From assembly GCF_014267175.1 (NCBI RefSeq), contig NZ_JACMTR010000002.1, positions 2,939,501 to 3,003,500 of the forward strand: 64,000 nt of DNA, in the 5' to 3' direction. Each line of letters begins with the position of its first letter. Positions within the stretch are counted from its first letter, which is position 1. The position numbers were made by a program, and so were the translations under genes. Positions 23,441 to 31,661 of this stretch are shown here, piece by piece. This stretch comes from Pseudonocardia sp. C8. Its GTDB lineage: Bacteria; Actinomycetota; Actinomycetes; Mycobacteriales; Pseudonocardiaceae. The notes under the pieces are model-generated. The model searched no databases, was not told the origin of the DNA, and saw only the letters and a list, made by a program, of their open reading frames with translations.

Positions 23441-24204
23441 CCCCCTTCCCCACCGAGCGCACGGTGATCCTCACCGGGGCGGGCTCCCCGCGCGGGATCG
23501 GCCGGGCGACCGCGTTCCACCTCGCCGAAGCGGGCTGGAACGTCGGCCTGGTCGACGTGGACGCCGCTGCGGCCGCCGATACCGCGGCCGAGGTCGCCGC
23601 GGCGCACGGCGTCCGCGCCGCCGGCGTCGGCGCCGACGTCGCCGACCGCGAGGCCGCCGTCGCCGCGGTCGACACCCTCGAGGAACGGCTGCCGCAGCTC
23701 GTCGCGCTGGTGGCGTTCGCCGGGGTCTCCTCCCCGGTCCCCTACCTGGAGGTCGACGCCGACGAGTGGCGCCGGGTCGTCTCGGTGAACCTGGAAGGCA
23801 CCCACTGGGTCACCCAGCGGGTCGCCCGCTCGCTGGTCGGGCACGGTGTCGGCCGGATCGTCGGGATCTCGTCGGTGTCCGCGCAGCGCGGCGGCGGCAC
23901 CTACTCCAAGACGCCGTACTCCGCGGCCAAGGCCGGCATCGTCGGCCTGATCCGGTCGGTGGCCCGCGAGCTGGGCCCGCACGGGGTGACCGCGAACGCG
24001 ATCTCCCCCGGCCCGATCGACACCGACATCATGGGCGGCACCCTCACCGACGAGCGCAAGGCCGCGATGGCCGCCGACGGGGTGCTCCCCCGGATCGGCA
24101 CCCCGCGCGACGTCGCCGCGGCCGCCGCCTACCTGATCAGCGAGGACGCCGGCTTCGTGACGGGGCAGACCCTGAACGTCGACGGCGGCCTCTACATGCA
24201 CTGA
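23437..24204 (+). CDS. Short-chain dehydrogenase/reductase
   Basis: A 255-residue classical SDR. The cofactor loop is ILTGAGSPRGIGRATAFH, with Asp in GLVDVDAAA suggesting NAD(H) preference. The catalytic Ser is in IVGISSVSAQRG, and Tyr-x3-Lys is PYSAAKAGI; the protein ends NVDGGLYMH. The likely role is oxidation of the polyol or sugar-acid substrate. Its ATG overlaps the preceding stop (ATGA). Substrate specificity cannot be read from sequence. Confidence 0.85.
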   Translation: MTPFPTERTVILTGAGSPRGIGRATAFHLAEAGWNVGLVDVDAAAAADTAAEVAAAHGVRAAGVGADVADREAAVAAVDTLEERLPQLVALVAFAGVSSPVPYLEVDADEWRRVVSVNLEGTHWVTQRVARSLVGHGVGRIVGISSVSAQRGGGTYSKTPYSAAKAGIVGLIRSVARELGPHGVTANAISPGPIDTDIMGGTLTDERKAAMAADGVLPRIGTPRDVAAAAAYLISEDAGFVTGQTLNVDGGLYMH

Positions 24205-24299
24205 TGTCCCGACCGTTCCCCGGCTGGAGCCGCTCCCGGATCGCGTTCCTCGCGGTCGGGATCGTCCTCGTCGCCGCCGGGCTCGTGATGATCTTCTAG
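24204..24299 (+). CDS. 31-aa single-pass membrane peptide
   Basis: A very short ORF whose ATG overlaps the SDR stop (TGATG) and whose TAG is followed after 9 nt by the MFS gene. The peptide has a basic N-terminus (MSRPFPGWSRSR) followed by one hydrophobic helix (IAFLAVGIVLVAAGLVMIF) to the end. The position directly before the transporter and the clean signal-anchor layout suggest a small membrane partner of the MFS carrier. No named family is recognised. Confidence 0.6.
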   Translation: MSRPFPGWSRSRIAFLAVGIVLVAAGLVMIF

Positions 24300-24308
24300 G
24301 AGACCGCC

Positions 24309-25700
24309 GTGGCAACGACGCCGCAGACCGGCGCCCCGCGCGAGCTGCTCGACAGCCCGCACCTGGCGTCCGGCATCAAGAAGGCCACCACCCGGCTCAT
24401 GCCGATGCTGGTGATCCTCTACTTCGTCGCCTTCCTCGACCGCACCAACGTCGGGTTCGCCGAGGACGGCCTGCAGATCGACCGGGGCATCAGCGCGGGC
24501 GCGTTCGCGCTGGGCGCCGGCATCTTCTTCATCGGGTACGCGCTCTTCGAGATCCCGTCGAACCTGCTGCTCACCCGCTACGGGGCCCGGTTCTGGCTGG
24601 CCCGGATCGCGATCAGCTGGGGCCTCGTGGCGTCCGCGTTCGCGTTCACCACGAACGACACGATGTTCGTGATCCTGCGGTTCCTGCTCGGCGTCACCGA
24701 GGCCGGGCTGTTCCCCGGCGTGATCATGTTCCTCGCCGAGTGGTTCCCGAACAAGCGCCGCGTGCAGCTGTTCGCGATCTTCTACCTGGCCCAGCCGTTC
24801 AGCCAGATGCTGGGCGCCCCGCTGTCCGGCGGCCTGATCAGCTTCGGTGAGCAGTTCACCCCGTGGCTGGGCTGGCAGGTGATGTTCTTCGTCGAGGGCA
24901 TGCTCGCCGTCGTCGCCGGGATCGCGGCGTTCTACCTGCTCACCGACTCCCCGCAGAAGGCCCGCTTCCTCACCGCCGAGGAGAAGTCCGCGATGCACGC
25001 GGTGATGGAGCACGAGAACGCGGTGAAGGACGCCGACGGGCCGCGTGGCATCTGGCCCGCCATGGTCAGCGGGAAGGTCTGGTACTTCACCGCGATCTAC
25101 TTCTGCCTGCAGGTCGCCGTGTACGGCACCACCTTCTACCTGCCCCAGCAGGTGTCCGGGCTGATCGGCCGCGACGTCGGCTGGGAGGTCGGCCTCGTCA
25201 CGGCGGTGCCGTGGGCGGTGGGCCTGTTCGCCTGCTACTACGTCGGCAAGCACGCCGACACGCTGCGGCGCCGCCGGGACTGGGGCACGGTCGCGTTCGT
25301 GCTCACCGGAGCCGCGATCCTGCTCTCGGCCTGGGCGGGCGCGCACGGGTACTCGCTGCTCGGCATCGTCGCGATCACGGTCGCGGTGTCGGCGTTCCTG
25401 TGCGCCGGCCCGATCAGCTGGTCGTTCCCGACCGCGTTCCTGGCCGGGGCGGCCGCCGCCACCGGCATCGGGCTGATCAACTCGATCGGCAACCTGGGCG
25501 GCTTCGTCGCCCCGGTCATGCGGACCGCGATCAACGACGTCGTCCCGACCGAGAGCGGCACCTGGGGCGTGGTGTCGCTGGGCGTGCTCGCGTTCGTCGC
25601 GGCCGCGATGATGTGGGCGACCCGGTTCTTCACCGCCCGGGCCGACGCGCTGCTCGCCGACACCCCCGCAGCGGACGGCGCCGCGGAGACGCGGCCGTGA
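24309..25700 (+). CDS. MFS transporter, anion:cation symporter family
   Basis: A 463-residue 12-helix permease. The N-terminal signature DRTNVGFAEDGLQIDRGISAGAF, RYGARFWLARIAISWG and FLLGVTEAGLFPGVIMFLAEWFP are typical of the tartrate/phthalate/galactarate (ACS) branch, whose members take up sugar acids with H+. This points to an acidic sugar as the cluster's substrate. The GTG start follows AGGAGA, and the 3' end overlaps the DUF1537 kinase by 4 nt. Confidence 0.9.
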   Translation: MATTPQTGAPRELLDSPHLASGIKKATTRLMPMLVILYFVAFLDRTNVGFAEDGLQIDRGISAGAFALGAGIFFIGYALFEIPSNLLLTRYGARFWLARIAISWGLVASAFAFTTNDTMFVILRFLLGVTEAGLFPGVIMFLAEWFPNKRRVQLFAIFYLAQPFSQMLGAPLSGGLISFGEQFTPWLGWQVMFFVEGMLAVVAGIAAFYLLTDSPQKARFLTAEEKSAMHAVMEHENAVKDADGPRGIWPAMVSGKVWYFTAIYFCLQVAVYGTTFYLPQQVSGLIGRDVGWEVGLVTAVPWAVGLFACYYVGKHADTLRRRRDWGTVAFVLTGAAILLSAWAGAHGYSLLGIVAITVAVSAFLCAGPISWSFPTAFLAGAAAATGIGLINSIGNLGGFVAPVMRTAINDVVPTESGTWGVVSLGVLAFVAAAMMWATRFFTARADALLADTPAADGAAETRP

Positions 25701-26938
25701 CCCGGCCGGTGAAGGTGGTCGTCTGCGACGACGACCCCACCGGGACCCAGTCCGCGACCGGGGTCGAGGTGCTGCTGGCCTGGGACGCCGGCTCGCTCAC
25801 CGAAGCCCTGACCCGGGCCGACGCGGTGTACCTGCTCACCAACACCCGGGCGCTGGCCGAGCCCGCGGCCGTCGCACTGGTCGCCCGGATCCGGGCGGAG
25901 GCGACCGCGGCCGCGGAGCGCCTCGGCGCCGACGTCCGGCTGGTGCTGCGCGGCGACTCGACCCTGCGCGGGCACGTGTTCGCCGAGGCCGCCGCCGTCG
26001 ACCCGGTCGCGCCGCTGCTGTTCGTGCCGGCGTTCCCCGGCGGCGGCCGGACCACCGTCGACGGCACCCACCTGGTCCGGGTCGGCGGGGAGACCGTCCC
26101 CGCGCACGAGACCGAGTTCGCCCGCGACCCGGTGTTCGGCTACCGGCACGGGCACCTGCCGGACTACGTGCGCGAGAAGTCCGACCGCACCCCGGTGCCG
26201 GTCGGGGTCGACGTCGTGCGCTCCGGCGGATTGGCCGGCGTGCTGGCCGCGGCCGGTGACGGCGAGGTGATCCTCCCGGACGTGCACGACGACGCCGACG
26301 TCGTCCGGATCGCCGAGGCGCTGCGGGCGGCCTGGCCCCGCCGCGCCGTCGTCGCCCGCGGCGGCGCCCCGCTCGCCGCGGCCGTCTGCGGCGTGACCAG
26401 CGACGGCCTGCTGGACCGGCCGGTCGCCGGCCCGGGCCGGACGCTGCTGGTGTGCGGATCGCACACCGGCGCCGCCACCCGCCAGCTCGCCGCGGCCTCG
26501 GCCCGCCGGCCGGCGCCCGCGGTCGTCGACACCGACGCGGCGCTCGCCGACCCGGACGCGGCCGCGGTCGCGCTCACCGCCCGGTGCGGCGCCGGCCTGG
26601 ACACCGGCTACGCCGCGCTGGCCAGCGAGCGCGAGCGCCGCGCCGAGCACGACACCCTCGCCCACGGGGAGTCGGTGATGCGGGTGCTGGTCGGGGTGGT
26701 CGCGGCGGTGCGGGACCGGGTCGACGTCGTCGTCACCAAGGGCGGGATCACCGGCGCCCAGGTCGCCCGGGACGGCCTGGGCGCGACCTCCGCCCGGGTC
26801 CGCGGCCAGGTGCTGGCGGGGGTCTCGGTCTGGGACCTGCGGACGGCGGGCGGCCGGGACGTCGTGCAGGTGGTGGTGCCCGGCAACGTCGGCGACGACG
26901 ACGCCCTCGACGCCGCGCTCACCGCCGTCGGCGCCTGA
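25697..26938 (+). CDS. Four-carbon acid sugar kinase (DUF1537 family)
   Basis: A 413-residue kinase of the former DUF1537 family. The N-terminal substrate domain shows VVVCDDDPTGTQS and LVLRGDSTLRGHVFAE; the C-terminal nucleotide domain shows VTKGGITGAQVARDGLG and PGNVGDDDALDAAL. Characterised members phosphorylate threonate, erythronate or 2-oxo-tetronate at O4. A downstream enzyme usual for these routes (PdxA2-like dehydrogenase, OtnC aldolase or RuBisCO-like decarboxylase) is absent from the window. It starts at a GTG overlapping the MFS gene. Confidence 0.9.
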   Translation: MTRPVKVVVCDDDPTGTQSATGVEVLLAWDAGSLTEALTRADAVYLLTNTRALAEPAAVALVARIRAEATAAAERLGADVRLVLRGDSTLRGHVFAEAAAVDPVAPLLFVPAFPGGGRTTVDGTHLVRVGGETVPAHETEFARDPVFGYRHGHLPDYVREKSDRTPVPVGVDVVRSGGLAGVLAAAGDGEVILPDVHDDADVVRIAEALRAAWPRRAVVARGGAPLAAAVCGVTSDGLLDRPVAGPGRTLLVCGSHTGAATRQLAAASARRPAPAVVDTDAALADPDAAAVALTARCGAGLDTGYAALASERERRAEHDTLAHGESVMRVLVGVVAAVRDRVDVVVTKGGITGAQVARDGLGATSARVRGQVLAGVSVWDLRTAGGRDVVQVVVPGNVGDDDALDAALTAVGA

Positions 26939-26951
26939 ACCGGTCCGGGAA

Positions 26952-26972
26952 CGCCCCGTGACGTGCGGGGCG
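26952..26972 (+). terminator. Candidate hairpin terminator after the C4-sugar operon
   Basis: CGCCCCG (26952-26958) pairs with CGGGGCG (26966-26972) across a 7-nt loop, 13 nt after the kinase stop. There is no T-run, as is common in actinobacteria. It also lies just upstream of the next small gene. Confidence 0.45.
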
Positions 26973-26992
26973 GCTCCTGCCAGGATCGGCGC

Positions 26993-27250
26993 ATGGGCCG
27001 CAGGGTGAGGTGGAACGACCTGGGCGCCGGCGGGCGGGCCGCCGTGGTGCTCACCGCGATCGCGCAGTTCGGGCTGCTCGGCGCCGCATGGGTGGATCTC
27101 GCCCGCCGCGCGCCGTCCGAGGTGAACGGCCCGCGGTGGCTGTGGGCGCTGGCGTCGCTGGTGAACTTCGCCGGCCCGATCGCCTACTTCGCCCGCGGCC
27201 GGGCTACTCCACGAGCAGGAACACGACCGCGGCGATCCCGATCACGATGA
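26993..27250 (+). CDS. Small PLDc_N-like membrane protein
   Basis: An 85-residue protein with two hydrophobic helices (AAVVLTAIAQFGLLGAAWVDLA and WLWALASLVNFAGPIAYFARGR). The W-L-GP-YF-GR pattern of the second helix resembles the N-terminal domain of cardiolipin synthases found as stand-alone proteins in actinobacteria. CAGGAT (26981-26986) lies 6 nt before the ATG and no ribosome-binding site is seen, so a leaderless mRNA is possible. The last 47 nt overlap the convergent TauE gene; the tail is Arg-rich and may be non-functional. Confidence 0.6.
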   Translation: MGRRVRWNDLGAGGRAAVVLTAIAQFGLLGAAWVDLARRAPSEVNGPRWLWALASLVNFAGPIAYFARGRATPRAGTRPRRSRSR

Positions 27251-27956
27251 TCACCGCGCGGAGCAGCGCCGGCGGCAGCCGCCGCCCGACCTTCGCGCCC
27301 AGCAGGCCACCGGCGATCGAGCTCACCGCGATGATCCCGACGACCGCCCAGTCGACCGGGGCGACGACCGCGTAGATCACCCCGGCGACCAGGTTCACCA
27401 CCGACGCGAGCGTGTTCTTGAACGCGTTGAGCCGCTGCAGCGGGTCGGCGACGAGCAGGCCCATCACCCCGACCAGCATGATCCCCTGCGCGGCGGTGAA
27501 GTAGCCGCCGTACACACCGACCAGGAAGATCAGCAGGTAGAGCACCGGCGACGAGGTCCGGTCCGGCCGCTCCCGGTTCCGCAGCAGCCGCGCGAGCAGC
27601 GGCTGCACCGCGACCAGCACCACCGAGAGCCCCACGAGGACCGGCACGATCGTCTCGAACGCGTCCGGCGGCAGCGACAGCAGCAGGACCGCGCCGGCGA
27701 TCGCGCCGAGGAACGACGCGACGCCGTAGCGGGCCAGCCGGCGCCCGTGCCCCACCCATTCCTTGCGGTACCCGACCGCACCCGTGATCGAGCCGGTGAT
27801 GAGGCCGATGGCGTTCGACGTCGTCGCGGTCACCGGCGGGAACCCGAGCGCGACGAGCACGGGGAAGGTCACCAGCGTCCCGGACCCGACGACGGTGTTG
27901 ATCAGTCCGGCCCACAGCCCGGCCAGGGCGATGACCGCGACCTCCCACAGCTCCAT
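27204..27956 (-). CDS. TauE/SafE-family permease
   Basis: A 250-residue membrane protein with about eight helices. The two DUF81/TauE repeats show GLWAGLINTVVGSGTLVTFPVL and VGVYGGYFTAAQGIMLVGVMGL. Members export sulfite, sulfoacetate or related anions, or act as general anion permeases. No sulfur gene is nearby, so the substrate is unknown. It is a single gene, convergent with the preceding small protein and divergent from a methyltransferase. Confidence 0.88.
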   Translation of the reverse strand: MELWEVAVIALAGLWAGLINTVVGSGTLVTFPVLVALGFPPVTATTSNAIGLITGSITGAVGYRKEWVGHGRRLARYGVASFLGAIAGAVLLLSLPPDAFETIVPVLVGLSVVLVAVQPLLARLLRNRERPDRTSSPVLYLLIFLVGVYGGYFTAAQGIMLVGVMGLLVADPLQRLNAFKNTLASVVNLVAGVIYAVVAPVDWAVVGIIAVSSIAGGLLGAKVGRRLPPALLRAVIIVIGIAAVVFLLVE

Positions 27957-28039
27957 GCGCTCACCCTACGAACCGACCGTTGCATCGCTAACCATCGGCC
28001 GCTCGCCGGGGCGCACCGCGGCCGTACGAGGATCGCCAC

Positions 28040-28672
28040 GTGAACCCCGACTTCCTCACCCGGACCCGCTCCGGCTACGACCGGATCGCCCGCGCCTACG
28101 CCGATCACTTCCGCGACGAGTTCGCCGGGTGGTACGAGGAGCGCGCCCTGCTCGGGGCGTTCGCGGACCGCCTCGTCGCCGGCGGGGGCGGCCCGGTGGT
28201 CGACGCCGGCTGCGGGCCGGGTGACGTGACCGGGTTCCTGCGGGACCGCGGGGTCGACGCCCGCGGGATCGATCTCTCCCCCGAGATGGTGCGGGTCGCC
28301 CGCGAGCAGCACGCGGGCGTCCCGTTCGCGGTGGGGTCGCTGCTGGAGCTGCCGACGGGGCTCGCCGGGCTGCTGGCCTGGTACTCGCTGATCCACGTCC
28401 CGCCGGAGCGCCGCGCGGACTGCCTCGCCGGGTTCGCCCGTGCCCTGCGCCCGGGCGGGCTGCTGCTGCTCGGGTTCCAGGTCGGGACCGGGACGTTGCA
28501 CCTGGCCGAGGCGCTCGGCGAGCCGGTCGGGCTGGACTTCCACCGGCTCGACCCGGACGAGCTGGCGGACCGGCTGGGCGACAACGGGTTCACCGTGCTC
28601 AGCCGGACCGTCCGGGCGGCGCGGGAGGGCGAGCGGACCCCGCACGCGGTCGTGCTCGCCCGGCGCGGGTGA
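28040..28672 (+). CDS. Class I SAM-dependent methyltransferase
   Basis: A 210-residue enzyme with the SAM-binding loop VVDAGCGPGDVTGFLRDRG, acidic residue in ARGIDLSPEMV, and post-motifs WYSLIHVPPER and ALRPGGLLLLGF. The N-terminal TRSGYDRIARAYADHF is typical of UbiE-like small-molecule methyltransferases. The substrate is unknown. The GTG start has only a weak ribosome-binding site (GAGGATCG). It is convergent with the response regulator. Confidence 0.85.
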   Translation: MNPDFLTRTRSGYDRIARAYADHFRDEFAGWYEERALLGAFADRLVAGGGGPVVDAGCGPGDVTGFLRDRGVDARGIDLSPEMVRVAREQHAGVPFAVGSLLELPTGLAGLLAWYSLIHVPPERRADCLAGFARALRPGGLLLLGFQVGTGTLHLAEALGEPVGLDFHRLDPDELADRLGDNGFTVLSRTVRAAREGERTPHAVVLARRG

Positions 28673-28696
28673 GCGCCGGCCGGCCGCCGGGCGTGC

Positions 28697-29368
28697 TCAG
28701 CGGACCGACCGGTGCCGGTGGTACAGGGCCACGGCCTCGATCTGGGAGTTGACCCCGAGCTTGGTGAGCACCCCCCGGATCTGGGTGCGCACCGTGGCGA
28801 CCGAGACGACGTAGGAGTCCGCGATGGCCGGGGCCCGCCGGCCCGCGGCCAGCAGCTCGAGGATCTCGCGCTCCCGGGTGGTGAGAGCGGCGAAGGCCTC
28901 GTCCAGCCGGTGCCGGTCGCGCCGGTGGGCGAGGTGCCGTTCGATCAGCTCGCGGCGCCGGACCGGCGGCACGACCGGGCGGCCGTGGAGGGTGTCGCGC
29001 AGCGCGGCCAGCAGGGTGCCGAACGGTGCCGACTTGGGGACCGCCCCGGCTGCGCCTGCGGCGAGCGCGGCCCCGATCCGTTCGGGCCCGGTGTCGTCGC
29101 TGAGCGCCAGCACCCGCCGGCCCGCGGCCCGGATCGGCCCGACCAGCTCGGCGCCGTCGATCCGGCGGCCGGTGCCGTCGTACCCGAGCTCGAGGTCGAG
29201 CAGCACCACCTCGGGCACGGTGGTGGGCCCGAGCGCGGCGACGACCTCGGGTGCGGAGGGGACCGCGAGGACCCGCGCGTCGTGACCGGCCGCCCGCAGG
29301 CCGGTGGCCAGCGAGGACGCCACCAGCGGGTGGTCGTCGACGATCCAGATCGGCCGGAACGGCGACAC
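28697..29368 (-). CDS. LuxR/NarL-type response regulator
   Basis: A 223-residue regulator. The receiver domain starts IWIVDDHPLVASSLATGLRAAGH; the presumed phospho-acceptor Asp is in VVLLDLELGYDG, and the conserved Lys in GAVPKSAPFG. The C-terminal HTH is LTTREREILELLAAGRR, with recognition helix VSVATVRTQIRGVLTKLGV. The GTG at 29368 lies behind GGAAAGGGG; an upstream extension to 29473 has no receiver features. It is divergent from the GAF-ANTAR gene, and no histidine kinase is next to it. Confidence 0.88.
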   Translation of the reverse strand: MSPFRPIWIVDDHPLVASSLATGLRAAGHDARVLAVPSAPEVVAALGPTTVPEVVLLDLELGYDGTGRRIDGAELVGPIRAAGRRVLALSDDTGPERIGAALAAGAAGAVPKSAPFGTLLAALRDTLHGRPVVPPVRRRELIERHLAHRRDRHRLDEAFAALTTREREILELLAAGRRAPAIADSYVVSVATVRTQIRGVLTKLGVNSQIEAVALYHRHRSVR

Positions 29369-29579
29369 GGGGCCCCTTTCCGTCAGGGGCCGCACGGTCG
29401 CCAGGCCCCGGCATCGAGTGGACGAAGCCGATGTACCGCCGGGGTCTGGAGCGGTCGTCTCCAGTAGGTACACAATCGGCTGCGGGAACGTCGACCGCCG
29501 TTCGGCCGATCCGGGCTGCTGCGGTCACATGATCCCGTGCGGGGCCGGGTACCCACCCGATGCGAGCTCGGGAGGACCC

Positions 29580-30347
29580 ATGGCCCCACGTGACGGGTGG
29601 CCGCCGGACCGGACCGGTGAGCTGGCCGAGACGTTCGTCGAATGCGCCGACACCCTGGTGGCCGGTTTCGACATCGTGGAGTTCCTGATACGGCTCTGCG
29701 ACCGGTGCGTCCGGTTGCTGCAGGTCGACGCGGCCGGGGTGGTGCTGGCCGACCCCCAGGGCCGGCTGCAGATCATGGCCGCGACCGGCGAGGACGCCCG
29801 GCACCTGGAACACCGCCAGCTCCAGGTCGGCGAGGGGCCGTGCCTGGACTGCCACCGCACCGGCCGAGCGGTGGCCGTCCCCGACATGGCCGAGGCCGTG
29901 GAGCGGTGGCCCCGGTTCGCCGTGACGTGCCGGCAGGCCGGGTTCGCCGGGGTGCACGCGCTGCCGATGCGCTATCGCGACCAGGTGGTCGGCGCGATGA
30001 ACCTGTTCGCGCGCACGCCCGGGCCGTGGGGCCCGGCCACCGCGCGGGTCGCCCAGGCGCTGACCGACGTCGCCACGATCGGCCTGCTGCAGCACCGCGA
30101 ACGCACCGACCAGGCCACGGTGATCGACCAGCTGCAGACCGCGGTCACCAGCCGGGTCGTCATCGAGCAGGCCAAGGGGGTTCTCGGCGAACGCATCGGC
30201 ATGGACCCGGAGCAGGCGTTCCAGGTGCTGCGCCGGTACGCCCGGCGCCACAACCGGCGGCTGACCGACCTGGCCCGCGCCGTGGTCACCGGCACCGAGG
30301 ACCTCACCGGCCGGGTCCCGCGCCCCCCGCCGGACGGCCGGCGCTGA
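29580..30347 (+). CDS. GAF-ANTAR RNA-binding antiterminator
   Basis: A 255-residue protein with a GAF sensor domain (about 30-155, QLQVGEGPCLDCHRTGRAVAVPDM) and a C-terminal ANTAR three-helix RNA-binding domain (about 180-240, VIEQAKGVLGERIGMDPEQAF and RRYARRHNRRLTDLARAVV). ANTAR proteins bind paired hexaloop RNA hairpins to prevent termination. The GAF Cys/His cluster (CLDCHRTGR) could bind a metal or be redox-active. The ATG lies behind GGAGGA. Confidence 0.9.
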   Translation: MAPRDGWPPDRTGELAETFVECADTLVAGFDIVEFLIRLCDRCVRLLQVDAAGVVLADPQGRLQIMAATGEDARHLEHRQLQVGEGPCLDCHRTGRAVAVPDMAEAVERWPRFAVTCRQAGFAGVHALPMRYRDQVVGAMNLFARTPGPWGPATARVAQALTDVATIGLLQHRERTDQATVIDQLQTAVTSRVVIEQAKGVLGERIGMDPEQAFQVLRRYARRHNRRLTDLARAVVTGTEDLTGRVPRPPPDGRR

Positions 30348-30416
30348 GCACCCGTGCACGCGGCCGGGTTCGCGGTAGCGTGTCGGTATCGCCCTCCGGC
30401 AATCGAGGGGTCGTCC

Positions 30417-31106
30417 GTGCCACCAGACTCTCGACAGTCGCTCCAGCAGGTCGTTCGCGGCTGCGTCGCCACGCTCGGGGTAGACGGAGCCGGCCTGACC
30501 GCGATCGGCAGCCGGGACGAACGGGTCCACCTCGCCGCGACCGGCCCCGCCACCCTCCGGATCGCGGACCTGCAGCAGGTCACCGGTACCGGCCCGTGCT
30601 GGGACGCCAGCACGACCCACCGGCCCGCGCACGGGCCCGACCTGGCCGCGGCGGTGGAGCAGGCGCGCTGGCCCGGTTTCGCCGCGGCGGCCGTCGAGCG
30701 GGGGACGCGAGCGGTCTTCGCCTTCCCGGTCCTGGCCGGGGCCGTCTGCTGCGGCACGCTCCTGCTGTGCCGGCAGCGCCCCGGGCCGCTGACCCCGGCC
30801 CAGATCCGCGACGGGCTGGGGTTCGCCGAGTCGGGGCTGTGGGCCCTGCTCGATCTGCGGGCCGGCGTGCCCACCGACCGGCCGGTCGCGCCCTTCGGCG
30901 CCGGCCAGGACGAGGTCTTCCAGGCCAGCGGCGTCATCGCCGCCCAGCTCGGCACCGGGGTCGATGACGCCCTGGTCCTGCTGCGTGCCCATGCGCTGGC
31001 CGCCGGCCGGCCCCTGACCGAGGCCGCCGCCGACGTCGTCGCGCACCGCCTGCGGTTCGCCCCGGACCGCACCGGTAGCGCCGGCGATCACGGGTCGACG
31101 GAGTGA
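30417..31106 (+). CDS. GAF protein with degenerate ANTAR domain
   Basis: A 229-residue paralogue of the preceding protein. The GAF part (about 10-145) keeps the GTGPCWDA and GTRAVFAFPVLAGAVCCGTLLL regions. The C-terminal helices (VFQASGVIAAQLGTGVDDALVLLRAHALAAGRPLTEAA) align with ANTAR but lack the AKG and Arg-rich features, so RNA binding is doubtful. The GTG at 30417 follows GAGGGG. Arrangement after a canonical ANTAR gene suggests a sensor or decoy partner. Confidence 0.75.
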   Translation: MPPDSRQSLQQVVRGCVATLGVDGAGLTAIGSRDERVHLAATGPATLRIADLQQVTGTGPCWDASTTHRPAHGPDLAAAVEQARWPGFAAAAVERGTRAVFAFPVLAGAVCCGTLLLCRQRPGPLTPAQIRDGLGFAESGLWALLDLRAGVPTDRPVAPFGAGQDEVFQASGVIAAQLGTGVDDALVLLRAHALAAGRPLTEAAADVVAHRLRFAPDRTGSAGDHGSTE

Positions 31107-31190
31107 TCTGGATCATCTAATCTGGCGGCGCGTCACTCCAGACCCCGGTGACCCACTCCTGTTGGTGTGCACGGGAAAGGCCGGGCGGGT

Positions 31191-31661
31191 ATGGAGAACC
31201 CCTGTTTCATCGGCTCGTTCCTCGACGACCCGGGCGAGGGTGTCCTCCTGCTCCGGGGTGATCTCGACGCCGGTGCGGTCGTCCGCGTGGGCCACCACAT
31301 CGACGACTTCCTCGCCGGCCCCACCCGGTTCCTCACGATCGAGGCCCACGAGGTCCACGACTACGACGCCGGCCTGCTGGCGCTGCTCGGGCGCGCGCAA
31401 CGACGGCTCGGCGCCCGGCGCGGGATGCTGCAGGTGCGGGGCCTGCGGCCGGCCCCACGACCGGACCCGGCCCGGGCCGGGGCGGGTGCCGCCACGCCGG
31501 CACCCGAGGCGGCCCCACCGGTCGACGACCGGCCGACGGTTCGCTGTGGCGTCGCGCGTCAGGACCGGCGCGGCCGCCACCGCCGTGACCGGGCCGCCCC
31601 GGTGCCCGGTAGCCGCGCGGCGGGGGCCGCGAGACCTGCGGCCGACGGAGCACCGGCGTGA
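31191..31661 (+). CDS. STAS-like (anti-sigma-antagonist-like) protein
   Basis: A 156-residue protein. The first 90 residues read as a STAS fold (GVLLLRGDLDAGAVVRVGHHIDDFLAGP, then TIEAHEVHDYDAGLLALLGRAQRRLG). The usual phosphorylated Ser is not obvious; HDYDAG occupies its place. The rest is a low-complexity Pro/Ala/Arg tail that may be unstructured. It overlaps the next gene by 4 nt. It probably belongs to a partner-switching or stress circuit with the neighbouring GAF-ANTAR genes. Confidence 0.68.
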   Translation: MENPCFIGSFLDDPGEGVLLLRGDLDAGAVVRVGHHIDDFLAGPTRFLTIEAHEVHDYDAGLLALLGRAQRRLGARRGMLQVRGLRPAPRPDPARAGAGAATPAPEAAPPVDDRPTVRCGVARQDRRGRHRRDRAAPVPGSRAAGAARPAADGAPA

